From NCBI RefSeq assembly GCF_029813115.1, contig NZ_JAPZDS010000002.1, forward strand, positions 62,001 through 126,000: DNA of 64,000 nt, in the 5' to 3' direction. The notes under the pieces were generated by a model that saw only the letters and a program-made list of their open reading frames with translations, was not told the origin of the DNA and searched no databases. Of the stretch, positions 26,756 to 35,654 are shown one piece after another (position 1 is the first letter of the stretch; each line of letters begins with the position of its first letter). This stretch comes from Aureimonas sp. SK2. Its GTDB lineage: Bacteria; Pseudomonadota; Alphaproteobacteria; Rhizobiales; Rhizobiaceae. Made by a program: the position numbers and the translations under genes.

Positions 26756-27460
26756 TCAGGCCGACAGGACGCGGTACCGGAGATGCACCGCGCCGCCCTC
26801 GATCGTCTGGGCGGACTGGAGCGAAAGCTGGAACCGGCCCTTGAGGCCGCCGTCGAAGGCGACGATGCCCTCGACGTCCGTGCCGCCGTCGAGCGCCGGG
26901 GCGAGGACGACGCTCAGCTCGTCCACCAGGCCGGCGGCCAGGAAGGAGCCGTTGATCGCCGCACCGCCCTCGACGAGGAGGCGCTTCACGCCGAACTCGG
27001 CGGCCAGGATTTCGAGCGCGCGGGGCAGATCGACCTCGGCGCCGTCCGACACGAGATAGGAGACGCCGTCCGCCGCGAGCTCCGCCAGATGGGCGTCGGA
27101 CACGCCGTCGCCGAGCAGGACCAGCACGGGATCGCCGCCGACGTCGGGGCCGCGGAAATGCAGCCGCCCCTGCGTGTCGGGGGCGATGGCGAGCGGGCGC
27201 CTTTCGCTGCCGGCGGCGCGGTGGAGCGGCCGGGCGGGCGTCTCGAAACTCGCCGGCGGGTGCGCCTCGCCCTTGGCCATCTCGGCCATGGTGGTGCGCC
27301 CGACCAGCCAGGCGTCGCCCTCCAGCCTGTCGTGGATCGCCTCGTAGGCGCCGCTCCAGTCCTTCACCGCGCCGTCGGGGCTCTGCGTGTAGCGGCTGGG
27401 ATGGAGCCGGCCGTCGATCGAGGAGGTCATGTGGCAGACGACATGGGGGCGCTGGGTCAT
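26756..27460 (-). CDS. RibD C-terminal / dihydrofolate-reductase-like oxidoreductase
   Basis: 234-residue NADPH-dependent reductase with the RibD_C fold: HVVCHMTSSIDGRLHPSRYT at the start, WLVGRTTMAEMAKGE, LLVEGGAAINGSFLAAGLVDELSVVLAP and a C-terminal beta bulge. As a stand-alone domain it is not by itself proof of riboflavin synthesis; many such proteins are of unknown reductase activity. ATG 27460 was chosen over an ATG 57 bp upstream because homology begins here. It converges on glsA with a 7-bp gap. Confidence 0.85.
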   Translation of the reverse strand: MTQRPHVVCHMTSSIDGRLHPSRYTQSPDGAVKDWSGAYEAIHDRLEGDAWLVGRTTMAEMAKGEAHPPASFETPARPLHRAAGSERRPLAIAPDTQGRLHFRGPDVGGDPVLVLLGDGVSDAHLAELAADGVSYLVSDGAEVDLPRALEILAAEFGVKRLLVEGGAAINGSFLAAGLVDELSVVLAPALDGGTDVEGIVAFDGGLKGRFQLSLQSAQTIEGGAVHLRYRVLSA

Positions 27461-27520
27461 GCGAGGAAATCCTTGTTGGGGTGCCCTCGAAATCCGTCGG
27501 CGCCCCGGTGGTTGCACCCG

Positions 27521-27613
27521 TCAGGCGGCCGCGGCGAAGGCCAGAAGCGGGAGGGCGAGGGCCAGCATGCCGATGGCGATGCCGAGCCGGGGCGAAGGGG
27601 GCGAGCGGCGCAT
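27521..27613 (-). CDS. Small single-span membrane protein (30 aa)
   Basis: A 30-codon frame encodes a basic N-terminus (MRRSPPSPR) followed by one hydrophobic helix rich in Leu, Ala and Ile that runs to the stop. GGAG lies seven bases before the ATG at 27613, which is the main support. Such tiny membrane peptides are commonly missed. It lies between the RibD-like gene and the 100-aa gene, in the same orientation as both. Function unknown. Confidence 0.5.
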   Translation of the reverse strand: MRRSPPSPRLGIAIGMLALALPLLAFAAAA

Positions 27614-27673
27614 GATGCGTCTCCGGTCCGTTTCGGGAACCGGCAAGCCTTGATCGTGGCGGTTAACGAAGGG

Positions 27674-27976
27674 TTACCGCGTCCGGTCCGGCCGGAAGCC
27701 GAGCACGAACTCGGCCACCACCTCGGCCGGCATCTCGCATGGGCGCAGAAGGGTTTCGCCGCTGCCCAGCCGATAGAGGTTGGCGCTGACGAAATCGCCC
27801 CCGCCGCGCTCCTCGCCATAGAGCCAGAGGCGGCGTCCGTCGGCGGACCGGTGCAGGGTGACGCCGAAGCGGCGCCCTTCGAAATGCCCTTCGAAATGTC
27901 CGTCCGGCCATTCGGACAGGCGTTCGAGGAGGGCCTCAGCGTCGGGTGCCCCCTGGTCGCGGTCAGTGGTTGGCAT
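27674..27976 (-). CDS. Hypothetical protein (100 aa)
   Basis: 100-residue soluble protein, MPTTDRDQGAPDAEALLERL at the start. It holds a short internal repeat (HFEGHFEGRRFG), a beta-rich middle (VTLHRSADGRRLWLYGEE) and a conserved-looking end (PAEVVAEFVLGFRPD). Its ATG at 27976 lies inside the 3' end of the small lipoprotein gene (14-bp overlap), so the two are probably coupled. No recognised family. Confidence 0.65.
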   Translation of the reverse strand: MPTTDRDQGAPDAEALLERLSEWPDGHFEGHFEGRRFGVTLHRSADGRRLWLYGEERGGGDFVSANLYRLGSGETLLRPCEMPAEVVAEFVLGFRPDRTR

Positions 27977-28154
27977 GGGCGGGATCGCCGCCGCTGCCGT
28001 CGGAGGCGGAGGACTGCTGGCTCTGCGTCAGGGTCTGCTGGGTGGCCGAGCCGGCCCCAGGTTGGGTCTCCACCGTGCCGTTGTCCTTGCAGGCGGCGAG
28101 CGACAGGAGGGCGAGAAGGGCGGCGGCCGTCGTGGTCTTGCGAAGCGTCATCAT
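27963..28154 (-). CDS. Small lipoprotein (63 aa)
   Basis: Begins MMTLRKTTTAAALLALLSLAAC. The signal peptide ends in a good lipobox, LAAC, with Cys as the lipidated residue, followed by a Gln/Ser/Thr-rich disordered tail (TQQTLTQSQQSSASDG). AAGGAG sits four to seven bases before the tandem ATGs at 28154/28151. No domain; probably an outer- or inner-membrane anchored small protein. Overlaps the 100-aa gene by 14 bp. Confidence 0.75.
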   Translation of the reverse strand: MMTLRKTTTAAALLALLSLAACKDNGTVETQPGAGSATQQTLTQSQQSSASDGSGGDPAHANH

Positions 28155-28212
28155 GGGTCTCCTTGGCGAAGGAGGCAACGCGCGAGACCGGCGGCGGTTC
28201 GCCGCCCGGCTC

Positions 28213-29283
28213 TCAGGACGGCTCGTGGTAGGGGCAGCCGTTGAATCTCGCCCGGAAGTCGGCCGAGTGGCGATAGGGGTCGCGCCGCGCCCGGTTGATG
28301 TTGCCGAGCGGGCGGTGGTCGGCGATCCCGGTCCAGACGGAAAAGCGCATCTCCTCGTTGACCGCCTGCACCCGCGCCTCGTCCCAACTGTCCTGCGCCC
28401 GGGCGCGGACGGTGCCGACGCGCTGGAACGGCGCTTCCTCTTCGTCCCATTGGACGGTCGCATCCTCGACGGGTTGGCGTTCGAGGTCGCGGCAGAGCTG
28501 GACGCGGAACTCCCACTCGGCGTCGAGGCCCGCCATCTCGCGGCGCACCTCCTCGCGCACGGCATTGTCGCGGCCGTCCACGTCGATCTCCTTGGCCGTC
28601 AGCGCTGTCATAGAGGGGGCGACGGGCTTCAGGCTGAACTTGGCGATGTGCTCGCCGTAGCGGAAGGGCGTCGTGGAATAGTAGGTCTCGCCCAGAGGCT
28701 CGACATTGGGCGCGCCGCCGAGCGTATTGACCGTCGGGCTCTCGATCCCGACCGTCTCCAGCGCCGAGCGCACGCCGCGCAGGACGGCGGAGGCGACCTT
28801 CTTCGTACCCTCGATCCGATCCGTTGTGGCGGCGAGAAGCTTGAGGCTGCCGAGGAACTCCTGCGCGCTCCTGGCCTGGAAGACCGGCGCGTTGACCATC
28901 ACGAAGTCCTGCGCCGAGCCTTCCGAGCCCGGCAGCCGCTCCCCGGCCACGTCGAGGACCTTCATCGCCAGCCCGCGCGGCAGGCTGATCGCGTCCGGCA
29001 GGATGTCGCCGGCATTGGTGGACAGGCGCAGGAACACCTTGTGGGTGCCGGCCCTGGCGAAGAGGCCCTGCGCGAGTTCGGGCGGCAGGCCGTCGTCCAC
29101 CGTCAACTCGCCCTCCAGGATGCCGTGCGACTTCGCGTGGACCGCGCGCACGGCATGGCCGTAGTCGGCGGCGGTGCGCTCGAGGATCGTGTCGAACGTG
29201 TCGGTGAGACCCTGGACGGTCTCCGCCTCGCCGGGATCGACGAACTCGACCTCCGGCCGGTAGCGTACGGGTTGCGCGATCAT
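28213..29283 (-). CDS. Catalase-family (SrpA-like) heme protein
   Basis: 356-residue minimal catalase-fold protein. The distal-side His is in AVHAKSHGILEGELTV and the Asn region in AQDFVMVNAPVFQARS. The later segment has DPYRHSADFRARFNGCPYHEPS in place of the long classic C-terminus. Such small catalase-related proteins may be peroxidases or peroxygenases and not true catalases. Start ATG 29283 has GGAG six bases upstream; the ATG at 29295 is alternative. An EcfG-like promoter (29314-29338) lies just upstream, consistent with stress induction. Confidence 0.8.
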   Translation of the reverse strand: MIAQPVRYRPEVEFVDPGEAETVQGLTDTFDTILERTAADYGHAVRAVHAKSHGILEGELTVDDGLPPELAQGLFARAGTHKVFLRLSTNAGDILPDAISLPRGLAMKVLDVAGERLPGSEGSAQDFVMVNAPVFQARSAQEFLGSLKLLAATTDRIEGTKKVASAVLRGVRSALETVGIESPTVNTLGGAPNVEPLGETYYSTTPFRYGEHIAKFSLKPVAPSMTALTAKEIDVDGRDNAVREEVRREMAGLDAEWEFRVQLCRDLERQPVEDATVQWDEEEAPFQRVGTVRARAQDSWDEARVQAVNEEMRFSVWTGIADHRPLGNINRARRDPYRHSADFRARFNGCPYHEPS

Positions 29284-29313
29284 ATCCTGCTCCATGGAAA
29301 TGGCATGGAGCCC

Positions 29314-29338
29314 AACTCCCGATGGAGACCGGAGTTCC
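29314..29338 (-). promoter_or_regulatory. EcfG-like promoter for the catalase-family gene
   Basis: On the minus strand GGAAC (29334-29338), 16 bp, then AGTT (29314-29317). The general-stress sigma factor EcfG of alphaproteobacteria prefers GGAAC-N16/17-CGTT. It lies about 31 bp upstream of the start codon. The -10 has one mismatch, so this is a moderate prediction. Confidence 0.45.
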
Positions 29339-29348
29339 GGCCTGCCGT

Positions 29349-30401
29349 TCAGGCTGCGAGGCGCGGCATGGCCTGCGGCTTGGCGTTCGAGGCAGACGCC
29401 GGGCGTGGCCGAAGGAGCCGGCCGAGCGGAGCCTCGATCAGGAGATGGAACAGGATGCCGGCGAGGGTGCAGGCAAGAACGGCGGCACCGACATAGAGGA
29501 GGGCCGTGCCGCCTTCGGCACCGATCCCGGCCTGGCGCCAGACGATCTGGACCACCGGCAGAACGGGAAGATGGACGAGGTAGATCGCATAGGAGGCATC
29601 GCCCAGGAGACCCATCACCGGCAGCCGGAGGGGGCCGGAGGCGCGCTCCAGGAACACGGCACCGAGCACGATCATCGCTGCCGGCAGGCCGGCTGTCGGC
29701 AACCGGTTCGCTTCCTCCGCGCCCGCCATCAGCAGGATTCCCGCGGCCAGAAAGGCAAGGCAGGCCCTGCGTGGCAGGCGCAGACCAGAGGCATAGATCA
29801 TGCCGACCACGAGGCCGAGCGCGAATTCCAGGATCACCGGATCGGTGTAGAAGCCGGCGACGCCCCCTGGCCGAAGGATGCGACCAACGAGGGCCACGAG
29901 GACCAGCGCGGCGAGCGCGGCTGGAACCTGGACGCGCCGGGGCAGAACGAGGGCCAGCGCGAAGAGCGCGTAGAAGGCCATCTCGTAGTTCAGGGTCCAG
30001 CCGACCACGAGAAGCGGGTTGTAGAGGTCGAGCGTCGGGTGGAGTGCCGGCCAGAAGGCGAAAGAGGCGAGCGCATGCGCGGGCTCGAACACCGTGGAGC
30101 CCATCAGGCCGGGGAAAAGAACGGCCGCATTGGCCAAAAGTGCGGTGAGAATCCAGTAGGGTGGGACGACGCGCAGGATGCGCCGTTCCAGGAAGGAAAC
30201 CGGCCGGCCGGCGGCGCCGCTGCGCGTCGTCACGCAGATGATGAAGCCGGACAGGACGAAGAACAGATCGACACCGACGAAGCCGAGCGCGAAATGCGGC
30301 AGATCCACGGTTCCGCCGAGGCGGCCGGCGGAGTCGGTGACGTGGAAGATCACCACCATGAGCGCGGCGATCCCGCGCAGGTACTGAAGATTCCAGATCA
30401 T
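29349..30401 (-). CDS. Acyltransferase 3 family membrane protein (OafA/YrhL-like)
   Basis: 350-residue integral membrane acyltransferase with about ten membrane spans. It starts MIWNLQYLRGIAALMVVIFHV, the catalytic His being in the FHV motif. The conserved basic loop after the second span, ERRILRVVPPYW, corresponds to RxxR-type acyl-donor binding. Such proteins O-acetylate surface polysaccharide, LPS or peptidoglycan. Its proximity to the glycan island (about 8 kb away) is not operonic. Ends 54 bp from the catalase-like promoter region. Confidence 0.88.
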   Translation of the reverse strand: MIWNLQYLRGIAALMVVIFHVTDSAGRLGGTVDLPHFALGFVGVDLFFVLSGFIICVTTRSGAAGRPVSFLERRILRVVPPYWILTALLANAAVLFPGLMGSTVFEPAHALASFAFWPALHPTLDLYNPLLVVGWTLNYEMAFYALFALALVLPRRVQVPAALAALVLVALVGRILRPGGVAGFYTDPVILEFALGLVVGMIYASGLRLPRRACLAFLAAGILLMAGAEEANRLPTAGLPAAMIVLGAVFLERASGPLRLPVMGLLGDASYAIYLVHLPVLPVVQIVWRQAGIGAEGGTALLYVGAAVLACTLAGILFHLLIEAPLGRLLRPRPASASNAKPQAMPRLAA

Positions 30402-30543
30402 CGTCTCGACCCTGCGTCCCGATCGCCCGGCGGTATCTTAGGCAGCGCAGGATTAGGAGACCGTTTAGAGCCCCTGCCAGCCCTTGTGACGCTCCGCCCT
30501 TTCCGGCAAGGAAGGGCACCTTTCCCTCCCGTATCCGGTTCCC

Positions 30544-31212
30544 ATGGCGCAGCATCCCTTTCCCGGCCGACGCTTCGGCGGCTTCCTGTTCGACATGGAC
30601 GGCACGATCCTGAACTCGATCGTGGCGGCCGAACGGGTCTGGGGCGCCTGGGCACGGGGCCAAGGCCTCGACGCCGACAGCTTCCTCCCGACGATCCACG
30701 GCATGCGCGCGGTGGAGACGATGCGGCGCGTCGGCATTGCCGAAGAGGTGCTGGAGGCGGAGATCGCCGCGCTCGTCCAGGCGGAGATCGACGACGTGGA
30801 AGGGATCGTGGAGATCGCGGGCGCCGCGATCTTCCTGAAGTCCCTGCCGCCGGAGCGCTGGGCGATCGTCACCTCGGCGCCGCGCGCGCTCGCCGAGAAG
30901 CGCCTCGCCGTCGCCGGTCTGCCGGTGCCACCGGTCATGGTGACGGGCGAGGACGTGGCGAACGGCAAGCCGGCGCCCGACTGCTTCCTGCTCGGCGCTA
31001 GGCGGCTCGGCCTCCCGATCGCCGACTGCCTGGTGTTCGAGGACGCCCCGGCCGGCATCCAGGCCGGGGAGGCGGCCGGCGCGGCGGTGCTCGTCATCGA
31101 CGCCACGCACCGCCACCGTCTGGAGACGGCCCATCCGAGCGTCTCGGGCTACGACGCGCTCGCCGTCTCCACCGCCCCGGACGGGACGCTGGAGATCATC
31201 GCGAAGGACTGA
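30544..31212 (+). CDS. HAD-superfamily phosphatase/phosphoglucomutase-like (subfamily IA)
   Basis: 222-residue hydrolase. Motif I is LFDMDGTILNS (nucleophile Asp, acid Asp), motif II is IVTSAPRA, and motif III/IV is GKPAPDCFLLGARRL then LVFEDAPAGIQAG. The helical cap after motif I and the DxDGT motif fit sugar-phosphate phosphatases (DOG/mannitol-1-phosphatase/beta-PGM-like). It is adjacent to, but convergent with, the polyol locus; a sugar-phosphate substrate is plausible but not shown. Start ATG 30544. Confidence 0.88.
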   Translation: MAQHPFPGRRFGGFLFDMDGTILNSIVAAERVWGAWARGQGLDADSFLPTIHGMRAVETMRRVGIAEEVLEAEIAALVQAEIDDVEGIVEIAGAAIFLKSLPPERWAIVTSAPRALAEKRLAVAGLPVPPVMVTGEDVANGKPAPDCFLLGARRLGLPIADCLVFEDAPAGIQAGEAAGAAVLVIDATHRHRLETAHPSVSGYDALAVSTAPDGTLEIIAKD

Positions 31213-31215
31213 CCC

Positions 31216-31989
31216 CTACCAGCAGGTGAAGCCGGCGTCGGCGAGCACGGTCGCGCCGGTCATCAAGCTGGAGGCGTCGGAGGCTAGGAAGTGAACCACG
31301 GAGGCGATCTCGTGGGGCTGGCCCATGCGATGCATGGGCGTGTCGCGCAGCCAGACCTCGATCATCCCCTGGTTGTCGCGGTTGTAGCTCGTCATCTCCG
31401 TCTCGATATAGGTCGGCGCCACCGCGTTGACGCGCACGCCCCGGTCGGCCCATTCGGCGGCGAGCGAGGACGTCATCTGGTGCACGGCCGCCTTGGAGGC
31501 GTTGTAGTAGGTCTGCTTCTGCGGCCGGTTGGAGATATAGCCCGACATCGAGCCGATGTTGACGATCGAACCGCCGCCGGCCTTCAGCATGTGCCGGCCG
31601 AAGGCGCGGTTGCACCAGAAGACGCCGTTGTAGTTGACGTCGTTGACCTTCAGCCAGCGCTCGTCCTCCGTGTCCTCGGCCGCGACGCCCGACATCGCGA
31701 TGCCGGCATTGGCCACCAGGACGTGGACACGCCCGTGCGCCTCGACGATTCTAGCCGCGAAGGCCTCGACGTCCTGCGGGCGGGTCACGTCGAGGACATG
31801 CGCCTCGGCCTCGTATCCCTTGCCCCGCAGAGCCGCGAGACCGGCGTCGGCGACCCCCTGGTCGATGTCGGCGATCACGATCCTCGCCCCGAACTCGGCC
31901 AGCGCCTCGCCGATCGCCAGGCCGATGCCGCGCCCGCCGCCGGTCACGACGGCCGTGCGGCCGTCCAGCCTGAACTTTTCCTGAAACAC
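31216..31989 (-). CDS. SDR-family polyol/sugar dehydrogenase
   Basis: 257-residue classical short-chain dehydrogenase. The NAD(P) loop TGGGRGIGLAIGE, an aspartate after beta-2 (ADIDQG, favouring NAD), NAG (VANAGIAMSG) and catalytic Y-x-x-x-K in TYYNASKAAVH are all present, as is the end SLMTGATVLADAGFTCW. GTG 31989 is preferred over TTG 31995 because GAGGAG is seven bases away. It is last in the minus-strand polyol operon after the aldolase. Substrate probably a sugar alcohol or ketose. Confidence 0.85.
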   Translation of the reverse strand: MFQEKFRLDGRTAVVTGGGRGIGLAIGEALAEFGARIVIADIDQGVADAGLAALRGKGYEAEAHVLDVTRPQDVEAFAARIVEAHGRVHVLVANAGIAMSGVAAEDTEDERWLKVNDVNYNGVFWCNRAFGRHMLKAGGGSIVNIGSMSGYISNRPQKQTYYNASKAAVHQMTSSLAAEWADRGVRVNAVAPTYIETEMTSYNRDNQGMIEVWLRDTPMHRMGQPHEIASVVHFLASDASSLMTGATVLADAGFTCW

Positions 31990-32000
31990 GGGCAAACTCC

Positions 32001-32678
32001 TCAGCGGTCGATGAAGGGATGGCGGCCGGGGGCCGGGAAACGCTGGTTCTTCAGCGCGACCAGCCGGTCGACCTCGTGTTGGTCGAACTCGTGGGCGCCG
32101 CCGTATTGCGAGGCGAGGAAGACGACCTTGGCGTAGTAGTCGAGCGCTTCCATCTTGAACCAGGCCGACTGGAGGTCGTGGCCGCAGGTCAGGGCGCCGT
32201 GGTTCTGCAGGAGCATCGCGTCGTGGCGGGCGAGATAGGGACGGATCGCGTCCGACAGCTCGTCCGTCGACGGCAGGCCGTAGGGTGTCAGCGGCACCTC
32301 GCCGAGGAACATCGTGGATTCGGGCATGATCTGCTGCGTCAGCGGCTTGCCGCAGATCGCGTGGACCGTGGCATAGAGCGGATGGGCGTGGACCACCGCG
32401 CGCACGTCGGGCCTCGCCTCGTAGACGGTGAGATGCATGCGCGTCTCGGACGAGGGCTTCCAGCGACTGTCCTCGACGGGCGCGCCGGTGCGGTCGATCC
32501 GACAGATCATCTCCGGCGTCATGAAGCCCTTGGACGTGTTGGTCGGCGTGCAGAGCAACGTGCCGTCGTCCAGAAGAACGGTGACGTTGCCGTCGTTGGC
32601 GGCGCCCATGCCCTTGTCCCAGGCCCGGCGGCCGATGTCGCAGATCGTGCGCTTCAGGGCGTCGATGTCGTCGGTCAT
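32001..32678 (-). CDS. Class II aldolase/adducin family protein
   Basis: 225-residue zinc aldolase-like protein. The zinc ligands are in HAHPLYATVHA and in the later LQNHGALTCG; the phosphate-binding loop GNVTVLL replaces the more usual GNVS. Relatives include L-fuculose-1-phosphate, L-rhamnulose-1-phosphate and 3-oxo-tetronate-4-phosphate enzymes and L-ribulose-5-phosphate epimerase. No ketose kinase is encoded nearby, so the phosphorylated substrate, if any, is made elsewhere. It lies between two SDR genes in the same direction. Confidence 0.85.
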   Translation of the reverse strand: MTDDIDALKRTICDIGRRAWDKGMGAANDGNVTVLLDDGTLLCTPTNTSKGFMTPEMICRIDRTGAPVEDSRWKPSSETRMHLTVYEARPDVRAVVHAHPLYATVHAICGKPLTQQIMPESTMFLGEVPLTPYGLPSTDELSDAIRPYLARHDAMLLQNHGALTCGHDLQSAWFKMEALDYYAKVVFLASQYGGAHEFDQHEVDRLVALKNQRFPAPGRHPFIDR

Positions 32679-32736
32679 GGCGGACGGTCCTCGGCAGGAT
32701 GGCGGGAGGGCGGGGGCGCCTTCCCGCCCTTCGGTT

Positions 32737-33464
32737 TCAGGCGATCATGAAGCCGCCGTCCACGGGCATGGACAGGCCGTGGACCATGGCGGCCGCGTCC
32801 GACAGGAGGAACAGGATCACCTCCGCGATGTCGTTGGGCTCGGCAAAGCGCCCGAGCGGGATGCGCTGGAGCATGCCCGCCGCCTTGTCCGGATCGCTCC
32901 AGGCCTTCACCGCCATCGGCGTCAGGGTCACGGTCGGATGGAGGCCGTTGACCCGGATCCCGCGAGGGCCGAGCTCCTTGGCCATGACGCGGGTCAGCCC
33001 GTCGAGCCCGGCCTTGGAGGCGCAATAGGCGGCGTGGTCGGGGATGCCGACGAAGGAGGCGCAGCTCGACACGTTGACGATGGCGCCGGGTTTGGCCGCC
33101 GCTACCCGCTCGCGCGCGTATTCCTGGGAGACGATCATCGGCGCGCGGGTGTTGACGGCGTAGAGGCGGTCGAAATTCTCGACCGACACGTCGAGAAAGG
33201 ATTCGAGTTCCGTCGTGCCGGCGCAATTGACGAGGAGGTCGGCCGGCAGCGCCCGCCGTGCGGCTTCGCGTGTGGCTTGTGCATCGGCGAGGTCCACGAC
33301 GATCGTCTCGCAGCCGGTCTCGGCCTGCAGGGTTTCGAGATCGGCGCCCGAGCGGGTGAGGGCGATCACCTGGGCGCCGCGCCGGGCCAGCATCAGCGTC
33401 GTGGCGCGCCCGATACCCTTGCCGGCGCCCGTGACGACGACCCGCTTGCCCGTGAAATCTCCGC

Positions 33465-33468
<4 letters not shown>
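32737..33468 (-). CDS. DCXR-like SDR (L-xylulose reductase type)
   Basis: 243-residue SDR. Resemblance to dicarbonyl/L-xylulose reductase is strong: VVVTGAGKGIGRATTLML at the start, catalytic AAYCASKAGLDGLTRVMAKE, and the C-terminal HPTVTLTPMAVKAWSDP then RIPLGRFAE, which recalls the vertebrate enzyme nearly block for block. Expected reaction is xylitol/L-xylulose interconversion with NADP(H). The GTG start at 33468 overlaps the ATPase stop as GTGA, so it belongs to the importer operon. Confidence 0.85.
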
Positions 33469-34526
<1,058 letters not shown>

Positions 34527-34576
34527 GGGGAACCTTGGAAAACGGGAACGCGGGGGAGCGGGAGCTTGCGGCCCGC

Positions 34577-34813
34577 TCAGCCCTTCCAGACGATCAGCGC
34601 GCCGAGCGCGATCGCGATGACGTGGCAGACGGTGAGCGGGATCGCCTGCTCCAGGAAGCGCATCCAGAGAAGCTCCAGCGCGACGAAGAGGTAGATCCCG
34701 ATGAAGAGCCGGTCGAACCAGTTGGTGGCGATCGGCAGGAAGCCGTGGCGCTCCGGCGCCGGCTTGGCGGAGGCTTCCTCGTCGGCGGCGTCGAGGTCGA
34801 CGGTCTTGTCCAT
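34577..34813 (-). CDS. Small two-span membrane protein of the polyol ABC importer
   Basis: 78-residue protein with a charged cytosolic N-terminus (MDKTVDLDAADEEASAKPAPE) and two hydrophobic segments (WFDRLFIGIYLFVALELLW and VCHVIAIALGALIVW). It lies 4 bp after the second permease gene and 50 bp before the ATPase gene. The position recalls the small DUF2160-type membrane subunits of glycerol and polyol importers. It may stabilise or regulate the permease complex; family membership is inference from position and size. Confidence 0.75.
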   Translation of the reverse strand: MDKTVDLDAADEEASAKPAPERHGFLPIATNWFDRLFIGIYLFVALELLWMRFLEQAIPLTVCHVIAIALGALIVWKG

Positions 34814-34817
34814 GGCC

Positions 34818-35654
34818 TTACTCCTTCACCGCGCCGAAGGTGAGGCCGGCCACGATGTGGCGCTGCACGACGGCGAAGACGACGAGGGCGGGAATGAGCG
34901 TGATGATGGCGATGGAGGCCATCGTGCCCCATTCGGTGCCGGTGGTGGTGACGTATTCCGAGAGACCCGTGGTGATGGTGCGGGCGTTGAAGCTCGTCAG
35001 CGTCGCGGCGAGCAGGAACTCGTTCCAGGCGAAGACCCAGGTGAGGATCAGCGTGACCGCAAGGCCTGGGCGCGCCAGCGGGAAGATCACCTCGCGGATC
35101 ACCTGCCAGGTCGAGGCGCCGTCCACCGTCGCTGCCTCGTCGAGCTCCTTGGGCAGCCCGTCGATCGTCGGCCGCAGCGTCCAGATCGCGAAGGGCAGGT
35201 TGAAGGTGCAGTAGAGGAGGATCATGCCGATCCGCGTGTCGTAGAGCTTCCAGTCGCCGATCGTGAAGACCTGCGTGAACAGGAGGAAGAACGGCAGGAG
35301 GAAGACCGCGGCCGGGGCCATGCGGTTGGTGATGGTCCAGAAGAAGATGTTCTCCTTGCCGGCGAGGTCGTAGCGCGACAAGGCGTAGCACGCCATGAAG
35401 GCGAGCGTCGTGCAGAGCACCGCGTTGCCGGACGAGATGATGATCGAGTTGATCATGTAGCGGCGCAGCGTCTCGTTGGTGAGGACGCTCGCGTAGTTGT
35501 CCCAGAACACGGTGTCGAGGATGATGCTCGGCGTCGTGAAGAGGTCGACCGCCGGCTTCACCGAGATCACGAAGAGCCAGTAGATCGGGAACAGCGTCAG
35601 GAAGGAGAGGGCGATCCAGAGGAGGACCGTCGCGAAGGGACGGGACTGGCGCAT
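34818..35654 (-). CDS. Carbohydrate ABC permease (MalG-like)
   Basis: 278-residue inner-membrane permease, six spans. Starts MRQSRPFATVLLWIALSFLT; coupling helix ELDEAATVDGASTWQVIREVIFPLARPG (EAA-G motif). ATG 35654 overlaps the first permease's stop as TGATG. CUT1-family sugar or polyol import with the MalF-like partner. Confidence 0.92.
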   Translation of the reverse strand: MRQSRPFATVLLWIALSFLTLFPIYWLFVISVKPAVDLFTTPSIILDTVFWDNYASVLTNETLRRYMINSIIISSGNAVLCTTLAFMACYALSRYDLAGKENIFFWTITNRMAPAAVFLLPFFLLFTQVFTIGDWKLYDTRIGMILLYCTFNLPFAIWTLRPTIDGLPKELDEAATVDGASTWQVIREVIFPLARPGLAVTLILTWVFAWNEFLLAATLTSFNARTITTGLSEYVTTTGTEWGTMASIAIITLIPALVVFAVVQRHIVAGLTFGAVKE

